From Bin5 sp034428395 (GTDB lineage: Bacteria > Chloroflexota > Anaerolineae > Caldilineales > Caldilineaceae), in NCBI GenBank assembly GCA_034428395.1, contig DAOUHX010000088.1, positions 1 through 21,231 of the forward strand: 21,231 bases of DNA. The letters are read 5' to 3'. This document shows positions 1 through 7,600 of this stretch, in pieces. The notes under the pieces were generated by a model, which was given only the letters and a program-made list of their open reading frames with translations, was not told where the DNA came from and searched no databases. The translations under genes were made by a program, and so were the position numbers. Position 1 is the first letter of the stretch, and each line of letters opens with the position of its first letter.

Positions 1-357
1 CGCAGCATACGGTCTGCCGATGTGATAGAGGCGCTGGCCGAATTGATGGTGACGAGAGGCGTGCCCGACCATATTCGCTCGGACAACGGGCCGGAGTTTA
101 CGGCCCAGGCTGTGCGCGAGTGGCTTGGACGGGTAGGAGCCAGGACGCTCTACATCGAGAGTTTCAACGGAAAGTTGAGGGACGAACTGCTGGACAGGGA
201 GGTCTTCTATACGTTGCTGGAGGTGCGTGTGCTGACGGAGCGTTACAGGCGGACCTACAACTAGGTCAGGCCGCACAGCTCGCTGGGCTACCGGCCGCCG
301 GCCCCTGAGGCCCTCTTGCCGGCCGACCCTGTCCCCGTGCCTGCCGGACTAACATAA
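1..357 (+). pseudogene. IS3-family transposase (OrfB) C-terminal part, deleted and nonsense-mutated
   Basis: The frame is open from the first base of the window, so the gene begins outside it. It encodes the DDE integrase core of an IS3-family OrfB: RSDNGPEF holds the second catalytic Asp, ESFNGKLRDELL the catalytic Glu, and after the stop the typical VRPHSSLGYRPPAPEA tail follows. Two lesions are visible. First, only 24 residues separate the Asp of SDNG from the Glu of ESFNG, where the family has about 35; an 11-residue block that normally lies between two YIE repeats (PGSPWENG region) is missing. Second, a TAG at 262-264 stands where the family usually has Gln or another residue (YN-x-VRPHSS); the frame then continues to TAA at 355-357. 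The protein should be inactive. Family assignment is firm; the subgroup is not determined. Confidence 0.9.
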
Positions 358-386
358 CGGGTGGTACAAACATCGGGGGCAGGTCA
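304..386 (+). mobile_element. Right end of IS3-family element (copy 1)
   Basis: The last transposase codons and about 29 nt of non-coding end finish in gggggcaggtca at 375-386, which reads TGACCTGCCCCC inwards from the end and so fits the TG...CA termini of the IS3 family. The same end recurs at 20054-20135 with roughly 80 to 85 percent identity by eye. That recurrence is what fixes the boundary at 386. No left end (TGACCTG on the plus strand) was found inside the window. Confidence 0.75.
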
Positions 387-493
387 ATAGCAGTGTCCGA
401 CCTAGTGAAGTCTGCTTGATTCCTGCGACGAGAACGCGGATTTCACCGGAAATTTAGACGGATACGGTCGCTAAATCGATCAGGATGGCAACT

Positions 494-515
494 AGGGCGA
501 ATTTTCAAACGCCCT
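494..515. promoter_or_regulatory. Inverted repeat upstream of the DUF4258/YgiT pair
   Basis: agggcg at 494-499 and cgccct at 510-515 form a perfect 6-bp inverted repeat around a 10-nt AT-rich spacer, ending 12 nt before the toxin start codon. Toxin-antitoxin operons are usually autorepressed at such sites, so an operator is a reasonable guess. Nothing in the sequence proves it, and a 6-bp arm can arise by chance. Confidence 0.3.
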
Positions 516-527
516 CTAAGATAGGCG

Positions 528-811
528 ATGCTGGAACGAATTCTGAAGCAGGTGCGCGACCAAAACGTCCGTTTGACGCAGCACGCTCTGCAGGAGATGG
601 CCGAGGAGGACTGTACGCTTGATGAGATAGTTGAAGCGATTGCCAGCGGGCAGATTCTGGAGGACTACCCGCGTCATCGCAGGGGCGCCTGCTGCCTGGT
701 CAATGGGATGACCGCGACGGGAGGGCCCGGCCTACGCTCATCATCATTACGGTCTATGAACCTAAGTTGCCCCAATGGGTGACGCCGCGCCGAAGGAGCC
801 TTTCGACATGA
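528..811 (+). pseudogene. DUF4258 family (RelE-fold-like toxin), frameshifted
   Basis: The N-terminal part reads MLERILKQVRDQNVRLTQHA...HALQEMAEEDCTLDEIVEAIASGQILEDYPRHRRGACCL, the characteristic DUF4258 pattern (His-Ala, then an ED helix, then 'G.ILEDYP'). The open frame stops at 782 in unrelated residues. Another frame, from about 731 to TGA at 809-811, gives TLIIITVYEPKLPQWVTP, the normal DUF4258 C-terminus. The break lies near 715-731. The family usually has about nine residues (LHVVCTT-like) between GRP and the ITVYEP strand, and these are absent, so a deletion of about 25 nt is more likely than a one-base error. In the restored frame the stop overlaps the next start as ATGA (808-811), the expected toxin-antitoxin coupling. 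DUF4258 proteins are predicted RNase toxins of the RelE/BECR fold. This copy is probably inactive. Confidence 0.85.
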
Positions 812-1032
812 ACTGCAGTATCGAAGGATGTCCCGGCAAATATGAAAGGGGCGAAGTGATGCAGACTGTGCGCCACCGCGGCCAGGTTGTTGTCATCGAC
901 CACGTGCCGGCCGAACTCTGTTCAGTCTGTGGGGATGCGCTCCTGGCCCCGGAGACGGTACGCCGAATCGAGACGTTGCTGCAGGATGGACGTCTTCCCT
1001 CGGCCGCTGTACCCCTTTTTGAGTTTGCGTAG
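808..1032 (+). CDS. YgiT-type zinc finger protein (MqsA-like antitoxin N-domain)
   Basis: This is a 74-residue protein with Cys3 and Cys8 plus Cys38 and Cys41 (CSVCGD), the four-cysteine zinc site of the YgiT/MqsA N-terminal domain, followed by VPAELCSVCG and an 'APETVRRIETLL' helix typical of these short antitoxins. It lacks the C-terminal HTH of full MqsA. The start at 808 is preferred over ATG 775 because GGAG at 795-798 sits at correct spacing and because 808 overlaps the restored stop of the DUF4258 gene as ATGA; the extra 11 residues from 775 are out-of-frame toxin sequence. DUF4258 followed by a YgiT zinc finger is a recurrent pair. Here the antitoxin looks intact while its toxin is broken. 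Confidence 0.85.
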   Translation: MNCSIEGCPGKYERGEVMQTVRHRGQVVVIDHVPAELCSVCGDALLAPETVRRIETLLQDGRLPSAAVPLFEFA

Positions 1033-1068
1033 CGGGCGGGCGACCAAATAGCAAACGGGGACTGCAAA

Positions 1069-2349
1069 ATGGCCAGGATACAGGGGTTCAGGGTAAGGAA
1101 TTTCAAGGTGCTCAAGGATGTGACCCTGGGCCGCTTGTGGAATCAATGGAAATACGAGCCTCTTGACGACCTGACGGCGGTTATCGGCAAGAACGGGGTC
1201 GGCAAGAGCGCCCTGTTCGACGCCTTCGGTTTCCTGTTCGATGCCCTCAAATCCGGTGTCGAGGAGGCGTGCGACGCGCGCGGGCGCGGCGGCTTCGGGA
1301 GGATACGGTCGCAGGGAGAAAGCGGGCCTATCGAGTTCGAGGTGTATTACAGGGAACATGGCAACGCCCGGCCGATAACGTATGAGGTCGCCATTGACGC
1401 GGACGAGTTTGGCCGCCCCTACGTGCTGCGGGAACGGCTGCGGCAAAGACGAAAGGGCGCAGACTACGGTCACCCTTTTTCCTTCCTGATGCTCGAGGCT
1501 GGCAGGGGCGGAGCATGGAAAGGAGAAGATGCAGGATATGACATTGACGAAAGCGAGAAGCGACTCGACCTTGAGGCGCTGCTCAGGTTGGTCACAGCGG
1601 AGGAATCGAGCGAGACGGAGATCATCGAGCTGGAGGACCGGCGCAGGCTCGGCATTGCCACGCTGGGCGCCTTAAAACAGCACCCGCGCATTTCCGCTTT
1701 CCGCCGTTTCATCGAGGGGTGGCATCTCAGCTATTTCACGCCGGACGCGGCGCGCGGCCTGCCGCTGGCCGGTCCGCAACCGCATCTCAACGTCCAGGGC
1801 GACAACCTGGGCAACGTCGTCCAGTTCATGGAACGTGAGCATCCGCAGCAGTTCAAGGCAGTTCTCGAAAGGATTGCCGAGAGGATACCCGGCATCGACC
1901 GGATCGATACCGAGAAGACCAGCGACGGCCGTTTGCTGCTCCGCTTCAACGACAGGGGCTTTGAAGACCCTTTCTATGCCCAGCAGATGTCGGACGGGAC
2001 GCTGAAGGTCTTCGCCTACCTGTTGCTGCTCGAGGACCCGACCCCGCCGCCGTTTCTCTGCATCGAGAAGCCTGAGAACGGTCTGTATCACAAGCTGCTG
2101 GAGACGCTGGCCGACGAGTTCCGCGAACACGCCAGCGGGCCGGGAGGCGGCTCGCAGGTCTTCGTCACGACGCATCAGCCCTATTTCGTGGACGCGCTCG
2201 ACCCGGAAGAGGTCTGGATCCTGGAGAAGGAGGCGGACGGTTTCTCGAAAGTCCGGCGGGCGAGCGACGATCCTCTCGTCAGGAACCTGGTCGAGGAGGG
2301 GCTGCCGCTGGGCGGCCTCTGGTACAGCGACTATCTTGACGCGAGGTGA
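1069..2349 (+). CDS. AAA family ATPase (OLD/ABC-type, AAA_21-like), putative defence ATPase
   Basis: This 426-residue protein begins MARIQGFRVRNFKVLKDV, the usual first strand of RecF/OLD-type ATPases. Walker A GKNGVGKS is at 40-47, an ABC-like signature MSDGT at 307-311, Walker B FLCIE at 329-333, and the H-loop TTHQP at 367-371. The domain order (Walker A, long helical insert, signature, Walker B) matches AAA_21-type single-polypeptide ATPases found beside nucleases in defence islands. Residue 334, after the Walker B acid, is Lys (IEKPENGL) where the family usually has the catalytic Glu (IEEPENGL). One G-to-A change would cause this, and it may reduce hydrolysis. The gene starts 36 nt after the YgiT gene and ends 4 nt before the next, so it is almost certainly co-transcribed with the DUF4276-like gene. 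No C-terminal TOPRIM domain is fused, which fits supply of that domain by the neighbour. Confidence 0.85.
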   Translation: MARIQGFRVRNFKVLKDVTLGRLWNQWKYEPLDDLTAVIGKNGVGKSALFDAFGFLFDALKSGVEEACDARGRGGFGRIRSQGESGPIEFEVYYREHGNARPITYEVAIDADEFGRPYVLRERLRQRRKGADYGHPFSFLMLEAGRGGAWKGEDAGYDIDESEKRLDLEALLRLVTAEESSETEIIELEDRRRLGIATLGALKQHPRISAFRRFIEGWHLSYFTPDAARGLPLAGPQPHLNVQGDNLGNVVQFMEREHPQQFKAVLERIAERIPGIDRIDTEKTSDGRLLLRFNDRGFEDPFYAQQMSDGTLKVFAYLLLLEDPTPPPFLCIEKPENGLYHKLLETLADEFREHASGPGGGSQVFVTTHQPYFVDALDPEEVWILEKEADGFSKVRRASDDPLVRNLVEEGLPLGGLWYSDYLDAR

Positions 2350-2353
2350 GCGG

Positions 2354-2998
2354 ATGCACTTTGAGGTCCTCGTCGAAGATCGGTCCGGCAAGAAGGCGCT
2401 CGACATTCTGATCCCGAAGATCATCGGCGCGCAGGACACATTCAAGGTGATTGCATACAAAGGGATAGGTCACTTTCCCAAGTGTTTTACCGGCAGCGTC
2501 AAAATCAGCGCATGCCAGCTGCTTGCCCAGCTTCCGGCCATGTTGATGGGATATGGGAAGACAGAGATATACGCCAACCGTGCGGCCGCGGTGATCGTGG
2601 TCTGTGACTTGGATAACAACTGTCTGGAGGCATTTCGCCAGGAGCTTTGCGCAGTTCTGCATGCGTGCAATCCTAAACCGGTCACCCGCTTTTGCATTGC
2701 TGTCGAAGAAGGCGAAGCCTGGCTGCTCGGCGACATACCTGCGATCAAGGCGGCGTATCCGCAGGCCAGCGACGCTATCTTGAACGGTTACGTCAATGAT
2801 TCGATCTGCGGTACGTGGGAGCTCTTGGCGGACGCTGTGTTCCCGGGCGGCTCCGGAGCGCTGGTGAAAAGGGGATGGCGAGCGGTGGGCAAGGAGAAGT
2901 CGGTATGGGCGGCGAAAATTGCCCCGCTGATGGACGTAGAGAAGAACGCCTCTCCCAGTTTCCAGTATTTTCGGGAGAAGCTGCGGGAACTGACGTGA
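2354..2998 (+). CDS. DUF4276-like TOPRIM-fold protein, partner of the AAA ATPase
   Basis: This is a 214-residue protein. VLVEDRSG places a Glu at position 8 at the end of the first strand, and VVCDLDNN gives a DxD at 85-87, the acidic arrangement of a TOPRIM fold as in DUF4276 proteins. EEGEAWLLGD follows further on. Start 2354 is chosen over ATG 2336 because GAGGTGA at 2343-2349 is well spaced and the upstream stop ends at 2349, leaving 4 nt. Split ATPase plus TOPRIM pairs are known in OLD-like and PARIS-type anti-phage systems, where the ATPase senses and holds the TOPRIM nuclease. I infer a similar role; substrate and trigger cannot be read from sequence. The DUF number is from recognition, not a search. 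Confidence 0.7.
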   Translation: MHFEVLVEDRSGKKALDILIPKIIGAQDTFKVIAYKGIGHFPKCFTGSVKISACQLLAQLPAMLMGYGKTEIYANRAAAVIVVCDLDNNCLEAFRQELCAVLHACNPKPVTRFCIAVEEGEAWLLGDIPAIKAAYPQASDAILNGYVNDSICGTWELLADAVFPGGSGALVKRGWRAVGKEKSVWAAKIAPLMDVEKNASPSFQYFREKLRELT

Positions 2999-3060
2999 GA
3001 GGCGATGCCGAAACCATAAGAATGACAGCAGTAGCGGCGTGAACGGAGGGGGGAGCGCCA

Positions 3061-3525
3061 ATGGGCGCGGGCAACGACGAGAACATAACCGGGGAACTGA
3101 ACCGGAGCGGTCTGATCGCCCTGATGCACCCGCAATACCGGATGCTGCTCACGTGTATGGCGGAGATGGCAGACGCGTGCGGCGGCAGAGAATTTGATGC
3201 AACGCATACTCAGATGGCCAAAAGGTCGAGCGGCAACCGTTATGAAAGCATAACGCCTGAGCTCGTTGCCGAGCTGGTCTTCGATTTTATCAGACTGGGC
3301 ATCGTGGAAGTGATGTCGGCGAGTGGTCCCGTAACCTACCGAACGAAGGTCGGAAAAGAGAAGTGGAGACGAACGTCGAAAGACGAACGAGTAACGTATC
3401 GTTTCAGCAGCTATGGATGTCTTGTCGAGATGGCCGAGGAGATAGGGCGCATGCAGAGTAATGATGATGCGCCGCCGTTGCCGCCCGTCGTCCCCAAGAG
3501 CGGTCCGATGAGAACGCTACGGTAG
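3061..3525 (+). CDS. Unrecognised protein with winged-helix-like region, third gene of the ATPase/TOPRIM operon
   Basis: This 154-residue soluble protein is preceded by a strong GGAGGGGGGAG at 3045-3055. It has no signal peptide or membrane segment. The centre (about residues 20-110) has a helix-rich pattern, with LLTCMAEMADACG, then TPELVAELVFDFIRLGIVEVM followed by a beta-like GPVTYRTKVG stretch, which resembles a winged-helix recognition helix and wing. The C-terminus is Pro-rich and probably disordered. It lies 62 nt after the DUF4276-like gene on the same strand, so it may be a regulator or third component of that system. I do not recognise the family, and a DNA-binding role is inference from pattern only. 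Confidence 0.6.
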   Translation: MGAGNDENITGELNRSGLIALMHPQYRMLLTCMAEMADACGGREFDATHTQMAKRSSGNRYESITPELVAELVFDFIRLGIVEVMSASGPVTYRTKVGKEKWRRTSKDERVTYRFSSYGCLVEMAEEIGRMQSNDDAPPLPPVVPKSGPMRTLR

Positions 3526-3608
3526 GGACGGATAGCAGTGAAGCCGGCGTGCAGCAGAGGCTACCGCCATATCAACTCGCTCCGCATGCCTACGTAACGC
3601 CCCCAAGA

Positions 3609-3640
3609 GGTAAGTAGGGATACCCCCTATTCCGCTTACC
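3609..3640. repeat. Nested inverted repeat in the 3526-3724 gap
   Basis: ggtaag at 3609-3614 pairs with cttacc at 3635-3640, and inside it taggg (3615-3619) pairs with cccta (3625-3629). The two stems would form one branched hairpin. It lies between the winged-helix-like gene and the DUF499 scar. It has no T-run, so a standard terminator is not supported; it may be a transcript end or a remnant of a mobile end. The rest of the gap shows nothing recognisable. Confidence 0.3.
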
Positions 3641-3724
3641 GTCACCGGACAGACACCGGACGCCAACGGGCCTGCGCGCCCAGGCCGTTATACGGAAGAT
3701 CAAATTGCGTGCGACGAGGTCGTA

Positions 3725-3808
3725 ATGAGCAAGAAACGTACCTGGACACCCTGGCACGAGGTCGTCAGTCTGCGCGACGACCTGAAGAGCGGCGATCTCT
3801 CGCTGTCC
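3725..3808 (+). pseudogene. 5' stump of a second DUF499 gene
   Basis: From ATG 3725 the frame reads MSKKRTWTPWHEVVSLRDD, then LKSGDLSL, which matches the first 27 residues of the intact DUF499 protein at 4666 (MSKKNTWTSWHEVVSLRDD...). About 11 of 84 nt differ, so it is a diverged paralogue rather than a fresh duplication. Similarity stops at about 3808 and the frame soon ends at TAA 3851-3853 in unrelated residues. Only the N-terminus remains; Walker motifs are absent. Confidence 0.85.
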
Positions 3809-3809
3809 G

Positions 3810-3983
3810 TACGCGGGCGGGCGGCCTGCGCCGCTGATCGACCAGGCGCCTAAGCTGATGCGGCTGTGGCGCGGCGGCGAACAGGTCAAAGTGAACAGCT
3901 ACCTCGACGAACGGGGCCTGCAACCCAACGCGCTGTTTGCGCAGATTTTGCAGGCGTTGACCGCTTTGCAAGCGAAGTACGAT
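3810..3983 (+). pseudogene. 3' fragment of a DUF1156-type DNA methylase gene
   Basis: In the frame starting near 3810 the sequence reads AGGRPAPLIDQAPKLMRLW, then VNSYLDERGL and LFAQILQALTALQAKYD. This matches the C-terminal helical tail of DUF1156 adenine-specific methylases (LIDRxHxAMxLW..., ...FLxxRGLxx..., LFWKLAQALSALYP). The NPPY catalytic region is absent. It is joined directly to the DUF499 stump in a different frame, with no intact start. DUF1156 methylases and DUF499 ATPases are regular neighbours in defence islands, so finding both broken ends fused points to loss of an older copy of that operon by internal deletion. The family call rests on remembered motifs. Confidence 0.65.
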
Positions 3984-4019
3984 GTACAATGTAAAGGGAG
4001 GGAAGGAGGAGGAGTCCGG

Positions 4020-4178
4020 CTATTCTATGGCCTGGATGATAACGCGGCCTCCATCCGCGACGTCGATGTTCAGGTTGTGGCGGTCCAGCATCCGCATACC
4101 GACGAGAGGAGTCGTATCGACAGCGTCGGCCAGGACCACTACCGGTTCATAGGAGGCGTTCACCACGCCTTCTATCAC
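4020..4178 (-). pseudogene. Clan AA (retropepsin-like) aspartic protease, catalytic core deleted
   Basis: From GTG at 4178 the minus strand reads VIEGVVNASYEPVV, then directly LADAVDTTPLVGMRML, DRHNLNIDVADGGRVIIQ and a stop at 4020-4022. These are the first strand and the C-terminal half (DTTPLVGMxLLxxHxLxIxVxxGGxVxI) of clan AA aspartic proteases. The roughly 70-residue middle with the catalytic DTG motif is missing. The GTG overlaps the TGA of the upstream gene as GTGA, the normal translational coupling for this pair, which supports the start. The remaining 52 residues cannot be a protease. It is too short for a simple ORF scan and runs antisense to the read-through of the DUF1156 scar. Confidence 0.7.
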
Positions 4179-4444
4179 TCGGCGCTCCGAATGGGACGAC
4201 CCCCAAAGTGATGCAGTGCCCGGTATCCAACCCGGAGCAGCCAGACGTCAATAGCGCCAGGGCGCTGCGTCCGCAGACGCTTCGTTGCCGCCCGAAGGTC
4301 GTCGGAGATGGCCCAACTTCCGCTGTCAACGTCGATGGCGACATATTCCCCGTGGTGGTCCGCCTCGACCTGCGGACGGATGTCCCGCTCATATATCTCG
4401 TCGCCCAAGCGGGCAGTCTCTGCGCGAGGTCGGCGTGGGGGCAT
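4175..4444 (-). CDS. Conserved hypothetical protein paired with clan AA aspartic protease
   Basis: This 89-residue protein starts MPPRRPRAETARLGDEIYER and continues IRPQVEADHHGEYVAIDVDSG, WAISDDLRAATKRL and ALHHFGGRPIRSAE. That pattern belongs to a small family that commonly sits just upstream of clan AA aspartic proteases. Start 4444 is preferred over ATG 4492 because conserved sequence begins there and AGGGA lies about 7 nt upstream. The stop at 4175-4177 overlaps the protease start. The function is unknown; being small, acidic in the centre and coupled to a protease suggests an antitoxin-like or substrate role, which is inference. It appears intact although its partner is not. Confidence 0.7.
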   Translation of the reverse strand: MPPRRPRAETARLGDEIYERDIRPQVEADHHGEYVAIDVDSGSWAISDDLRAATKRLRTQRPGAIDVWLLRVGYRALHHFGGRPIRSAE

Positions 4445-4665
4445 GGTGGATTCCCTACCCTGGGCGGGCGCCGTATTCTCTGTGTCCCTCATGCGTCCCC
4501 CTTCAAGGCGCGCTTCTGCGCGTGGAGCATTCTACCACTGGCGGGAGTGGGCGACAAAGAAAAAAGGTCCGCACAGGGGAGGACAGCGAGCGGCCATGAT
4601 TCGGCGCTGATCCCATATTCGGGAGATCGAACGACGAGACAACTGTTCAGCATGATGAGGACAAG

Positions 4666-7600
4666 ATGAGCAAGAAAAATACCTGGACATCCTGGCACGA
4701 GGTCGTCAGCCTGCGCGACGATATCAAGAGCGGCGAACTGTCGTTGGCCGCCTTCGCGGCCGACCTGTACGACGTCATCCTGCAGAAAGGGGTGCGCAAA
4801 GTCTACGAAGACCCGGCCGAGTTCTTTTCCCTGACTTTTCCCACCCTGAATCTACGTGACCTGGTGCGGGACGTGGCCCAGCGGCTGGCCGGCGACAGCG
4901 ACAAGGCGTATCGCTCGCTGTCGGTCACCTATGGCGGCGGCAAGACCCACACGCTGATTGCGCTCTGGCACCTGGTACAAGACCTGTCCACGCTGCCGGA
5001 ACTGCAGACCGTAGCCGAATTTGAAGCGCACATCGGCGGCGCGATGCCCCGCGCCCGGGTCGCCGCGCTGTGCTTCGACAAGATCGATCTCGAGCTGGGC
5101 GTAGAGACGCCGGCGCCGGACGGGTCGCTGCGGATACTCAAGCATCCGTGGAGCGTGCTTGCCTACCAGCTGGCGGGGGACGAAGGGCTGCGAATGATTC
5201 ACGCCGAAGGCAAGGCCGAGGAGCGCGAATCGCCGCCGGCGGAGCCGTTGATGGTCAGCCTGCTCTCCAAGCCGCAGGAGGATGGCCTTTCGACGCTGGT
5301 GCTCCTGGACGAAGCGCTGATGTACCTGCGCGCGCAGGTCGAGACGGACCAGGCGGCGCGCGGGCGCATGGTCGCTTTTTTCCAGTACCTGACGCAGGCG
5401 GTCGTCAAGGTGGACCGCTGCGCCATGGTCGCTTCGCTGCTGGCCTCCGATCCCGGCAAGCACGACGAGCTGGGCAACGAGATCCTGCGCCAGGTATCCG
5501 AAGTGTTCGGGCGACAGACGGAGGAGGACGCCAGCCCGGTCAGCAGGGAGGACGTCTCCGAGGTCCTGCGGAGGCGTTTCTTCAAGCCGGCGTCGATCCA
5601 CAAGCAGGATACGTTCCGCCCGCACGTCACCTCGGCGGTCGCCAGCATCGCGTCGCTCGATGAACAGACAAAGAAGGAGCGGCAGGCGGCCGAGGCGCGA
5701 TACCTCAGGAGCTATCCGTTTCACCCCGATGTCACAGAGATCTTCTACACGCGCTGGACCCAGCTGCCGCGCTTTCAGCGCACGCGCGGCATCTTGCGCA
5801 CCTTTGCGATCGCGCTGCGCGAGGCGGAGCAGTGGGATACCAGCCCCCTTATCGGCCCTGCCGTTTTTTTGGGCGGCCCGGGCGTTGCGGACCTGGCCGA
5901 AGCGGCCAGCGACCTGGCCTCGGTCGCCAGCGTCGAGGCGGGCGCGGGCGGCCACCAGGCGTGGCGGCCGATCATCGAAGGCGAACTGGAGAAGGCGCGC
6001 AGAATCCAGTCCGAGGCGAGCGGCCTGAATTGTAGGGAAATTGAGCAGGCGGTCATTTCCGTTTTTCTCAGCTCGCAGCCGATCGGGCAGAAGGCGCAGA
6101 CGGGCGAACTGATGAAGCTGCTCGGCACGACAAAGCCGGACAAGATCGGGCTGGAGAAGGCGTTACTGCGCTGGACCGAGCTTTCCTGGTTTCTGGACGA
6201 AGCTGAGTACGGGGCAGGAGGAAGCGGCGACGGCGCAGCGCAGCTGCCTCGGGCGTGGCGGCTGGGCAACCGTCCCAACTTGCGCCAGATGTACGACGAC
6301 GCCTGCCGCAACCGGGTTCCGCCGCAGCTGGTCGAATCGCAGCTTATTGAGGCGATAGGGAAAGAGAGGTCGCTGACGGCGGGCGCGTCGGGGGCGGGCG
6401 CCAGGGTGCATACGCTGCCGCAGGCGCCCAGGGACATCCAGGACGACGGCGAGTTTCGCTTTGCCATTCTCGGCCCGCAGGCAGGCTCGGAGTCCGGCAG
6501 ACCGAGCGCGGAGGCCAAGCGGTTCATCAACGAGACCACGTCACCGGACCGGCCGCGCGCCAATCGCAACGCGGTGGTCCTGGCCGTACCTTCCAAGGAC
6601 GGGCTCGAGGCCGCGCGCATCCGCATCCGGGAGCATCTCGGCTGGCTGGAGGTCGGCACTCAACTCAAGGGACAGCCCATCGATCCCCTGCGCGAACAGA
6701 TGCTTGCCAGTGAGACACAGGCGGCGCGCGCGCGCATTCCCGATGCCATCAGACAGGCCTATTCGATTGTGGTCACGGTAAACGAGGCCAATGAGATCCA
6801 GGCTTTCAAGATCGCGGTGAGCGGCGATCCGCTCTTTGCGACGATCATGGCGGACAGACGCGCCCGAATCCAGGATAGCGAGATCAGCGCCGATGCGATG
6901 ATACCGGGCGGCCCTTACGATCTCTGGCGGGAGGGTGAGACCGCACGCCGCGTTCGAGACCTGGTCGGGGCATTCGCGCAGAATGTCAGGCTGCCGAAGA
7001 TGCTGCGCCACAAGGAGATTTTGGCGACGATCGCCCAGGGAATCGAGGCGGGTACCTGGGTGGGGCGCATTGAGCGGCCTGACAAGACGGAACGGACCTT
7101 CTGGCGGACCCGGGTTGACGACAACGTGTTCAAGGAACCGAGCCTGGAGGTCTGGCTGCCGGAGGCCGCCACGCTCAGCGACGTCGACCCGTCGTTGCTC
7201 GCATACGACAGGCTGCCCGGCCTCTGGCCTGGCGACGAGATCAGCGTCCAAGCCGTACACAGCTACTTCGCGGGCGGACATTCGGTGGAAGTGCCGATGG
7301 AAGGGTATGAGGAGACCTTTTTCATTCCAAAATGCGGGGCGTCCCAGGTTGACGGGGCTATCGAGGAGGCGGTGGCCCAGGGCCGGATATGGCTGACCAA
7401 CGGCCCCGCTTCGGTGCTGGGCGAGCCGGTCCCGGCCGGGATTCTCGCCCCGGCCGCCGTGCTGAGGCCGCCGCCGGAACCGATTGCGGTGAGCGAGCTG
7501 ATGGCGGAGGAGATCGCGGATGCATGGAAGGACGGCAGGACCAATGCCCTGGCCGTCTTGACTGCGCTCTCGAACAAGCGGGGGATGAATTTGCCCTGGA

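Noticed and set aside
1672..2460. 262-codon minus-strand frame
   Set aside because: Antisense to the AAA ATPase C-terminal domain; no motifs.
2279..3061. 260-codon minus-strand frame
   Set aside because: Antisense to the DUF4276-like gene; composition of a shadow.
4852..5955. 367-codon minus-strand frame
   Set aside because: Antisense to DUF499 N-terminal ATPase domain; no family features.
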